64,000 nucleotides of DNA from an uncultured Propionivibrio sp. (GTDB taxonomy: Bacteria > Pseudomonadota > Gammaproteobacteria > Burkholderiales > Rhodocyclaceae): contig NZ_OY762656.1 of the NCBI RefSeq assembly GCF_963666255.1, positions 806,001 to 870,000 of the forward strand, given 5' to 3'. Shown piece after piece: positions 62,454-64,000 of the stretch. A program made the position numbers and the translations under genes. Under the pieces are notes generated by a model. It was not told where the DNA came from. It saw only the letters and a program-made list of their open reading frames with translations, and searched no databases. Numbering within the stretch: the first letter of the stretch is position 1; each line of letters opens with the position of its first letter.

Positions 62454-63599
62454 CTATTTCTGCTTCATCGTATAGCTGCCGTCCGGCGCGAACTTGATGT
62501 TCGCATCGAGGAAGAACGCCTTGACGTCGGCACGCGCCGCCTTCACCGTATCGTAGGCTTCGCCAGAACGGGCGCCGGTGGCGCAGAAGAAGACGACGGG
62601 CTTGTCGGTCGGCAGCGTCGCAAGCTTGGCGTCGAGATCGTCAACCGGGATATTGACGGCGCCCTTGATCGTCCCGGCATTGAATTCGCGCAGGTCGCGC
62701 ACATCCACGAGAAGAAGCGACTGCGGCGCGCTCTTCCAGACCTTCTCGAACGATTCGACCGTCACCGTGCCCTTTTCCTTGCCGTAGGCCAGCACCGCGC
62801 CATCGGCCGGCGCCGCCGCTGCCGACGACGCCGCCTTGGCGGCGGTCGCACCGGCCAGCTTCTCCCATTCGGGATAACCTTCCGGATACGTCACGACGTT
62901 CGCATAGCCGAGTTTCTTCGCCTTCGCCGCAGACTTGTCGGAGAGCACACAATCAAGGCCACCGCAGTAGTAGATCAGTTGCGTTGCCTTGTCGGCGGGC
63001 AACTTGTCGATGTGCTTGTCGAACTCGCTGTCGGGAATGTTGATGGCGGTCGGGATCATTCCCTTGTCGGCAACGCGCCGCGGCCGGGCATCGATCAGCG
63101 CATACGCGGCCTTGTCGTCCATCAGTTTCTTGAGATAGGCCGCTGAAACCGACACCATCTCGCCCCGCTCCTTCCAGTCCGGCATGCCTTCGGCATAGAC
63201 CGAGACCTTGCTGTAACCAAGCTTTTCGGCCTTGAAGGCGGAGTTATGGCTAAGCATGCAATCGACGCCGCCGCAGTAGAAGATCAGCAGCGAGGACTTG
63301 TCTGCCGGCAGTTTGTCGGCGAGCTTGTCGAACTGGCTGTCAGGAATATTGATCGCCCCGGGAATATGCCCCGGATCGAATTGTCGCGCTGCCGGACGCG
63401 AATCGATGATCATGACATCCTTCACCGGCGGGATATCCACCTTGCCGCGCACATCGTCGAAGCCGACCAGCCCCTTGACGTACCAACCCTCACGCGGCTG
63501 GATCTTGAGATCGGCGGCTGCAACGTTGAGGCCGACTGCCGCCAGTACGACGCCGGTCAGCAACCGGCTCCCCGCGTTCCGATACCATGCTTTCCACAT
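62454..63599 (-). CDS. Exported triple-rhodanese protein
   Basis: The 381-residue protein has a signal peptide (residues 1-28, ending VGLNVAAA) and three rhodanese domains in a row: about 45-140 with the loop CGGVDC, about 145-245 with CGGLDC, and about 270-375 with CATGAR. The first two share long similar blocks (DSQFDKLADKLPADKSS versus DSEFDKHIDKLPADKAT), a sign of internal duplication. The active loops of domains 1 and 2 contain a second cysteine and are unlike the usual CxxGxR, so they may bind metal or handle persulfide differently. The likely place is the periplasm, where such proteins take part in sulfur or selenium handling. Confidence 0.87.
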   Translation of the reverse strand: MWKAWYRNAGSRLLTGVVLAAVGLNVAAADLKIQPREGWYVKGLVGFDDVRGKVDIPPVKDVMIIDSRPAARQFDPGHIPGAINIPDSQFDKLADKLPADKSSLLIFYCGGVDCMLSHNSAFKAEKLGYSKVSVYAEGMPDWKERGEMVSVSAAYLKKLMDDKAAYALIDARPRRVADKGMIPTAINIPDSEFDKHIDKLPADKATQLIYYCGGLDCVLSDKSAAKAKKLGYANVVTYPEGYPEWEKLAGATAAKAASSAAAAPADGAVLAYGKEKGTVTVESFEKVWKSAPQSLLLVDVRDLREFNAGTIKGAVNIPVDDLDAKLATLPTDKPVVFFCATGARSGEAYDTVKAARADVKAFFLDANIKFAPDGSYTMKQK

Positions 63600-63776
63600 A
63601 AGCCCTCCTGAATGATCTTGTTATCGGTCCCTGGCACGGACCCAGCGGACCATGAAGTAATTGAATTCTAATATTACCACTTGCGAATATTGCAAGTCAT
63701 TCGGGCGCCGCAAGTCTCCGACTTCCGCTGCTACTGCCGTCTCCGCCGGGACCCGGCGCGATTCACGACGGCACGA

Positions 63777-64000
63777 TTACTGGCGGACGCCCCAGTGATG
63801 CCGGGGTCTGCTCTCCGCCATCGCCCACTGCCGTGCGTCGTCGACAGAGGAAAACAGGCGGACCTCATGCCGGTTCATGCCGGTCGCGATATATTCCCGA
63901 GCGATCGCGACGACCTCGGGATGGGTGGCAACGATGGCGATGCGGGTGTTTGGGTTCTGCTGAGAGGCAACGCCATCGGTTGCAGCCAGTTCCATCAGGA
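63777..64000 (-). CDS. Unknown protein, N terminus outside window
   Basis: The frame is open to the window edge. At least 72 residues are visible from ATG 63995, but the frame continues upstream, so the gene may be longer. The visible part (TRIAIVATHPEVVAIAREYI, then EVRLFSSVDDARQWAM) alternates strand and helix like a small STAS-type alpha/beta domain. No firm family call is possible. Confidence 0.5.
   Translation of the reverse strand, partial: LMELAATDGVASQQNPNTRIAIVATHPEVVAIAREYIATGMNRHEVRLFSSVDDARQWAMAESRPRHHWGVRQ

Noticed and set aside
1-64000. CRISPR array
   Set aside because: No regularly spaced direct repeats were seen anywhere in the window.

Overview
The window looks like a chromosomal segment of a betaproteobacterium, probably of the Rhodocyclaceae/Azonexaceae type. 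This is an inference from the GC-rich, G/C-ending codon use of the backbone and from the mix of genes (anaerobic-type cobalamin synthesis, tungsten aldehyde:ferredoxin oxidoreductase, Kdp potassium uptake). No 16S rRNA gene is present to confirm it.

Layout: (1) 1-16584 is a nearly uninterrupted cobalamin locus on the + strand: a radical SAM/SPASM enzyme cut by the window edge, cobT, a cobalamin riboswitch, the cobalt ECF transporter cbiMNQO, then cbiF, cbiX, cbiC, cbiD, a fused cbiET (cobL), cobI/cbiL, cbiG split into two genes, cobJ, cobO, cbiA, bluB and cobA. Most genes overlap by a few bases. (2) A tRNA-Arg(CCG) gene at 16627-16703 is the attachment site of a 21.6-kb, visibly less GC-rich genomic island (16656-38329). 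The island is bounded by 48-bp att repeats and carries a tyrosine integrase at its right end. Its cargo is a NYN/LOTUS protein with an unknown partner, a 1.2-kb gene-free tract that reads as a giant structured RNA with its own terminator, a cluster of tiny membrane proteins, a minus-strand replication/regulation module, and a long + strand defence-like block. That block holds an AbiE-like pair, an Mrr-like nuclease, an unknown protein, a PD-(D/E)XK-like protein, a Ser/Thr kinase, and the triad sce7726-sce7725-RES. (3) 38330-41160 holds a broken second integrase, a chemotaxis receptor and gene remnants. (4) 41161-50387 is the kdp operon: a tiny membrane gene, kdpF, A, B, C, a TorF-type porin, kdpD and kdpE. 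(5) 50634-54538 is a small AT-rich accessory patch with a DUF5681 gene, a ParA-SIR2 pair and a zinc-ribbon protein. (6) 54726-59428 is a tungsten AOR locus with a divergent AcoR-type regulator and two MoaD-like genes. (7) 59554-64000 holds tRNA-Arg(ACG), an AraC/GyrI-like regulator, a caspase-like lipoprotein, a triple-rhodanese exported protein and a partial gene.

How it works together: cobalt enters through CbiMNQO under riboswitch control. CobA and CbiX make cobalt-precorrin-2, the Cbi enzymes contract and decorate the ring, CbiA amidates it, CobO adenosylates it, and BluB plus CobT supply the activated lower base. Not seen here are cbiJ/cobK, cbiB, cobU, cobS and cbiP. The island is mainly a defence/mobile cargo zone. 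The best candidates for undescribed biology are the 1.2-kb ornate RNA (20941-22137), the wHTH/nuclease/kinase triad (29652-33848) and the ParA-SIR2 pair (51686-53562).
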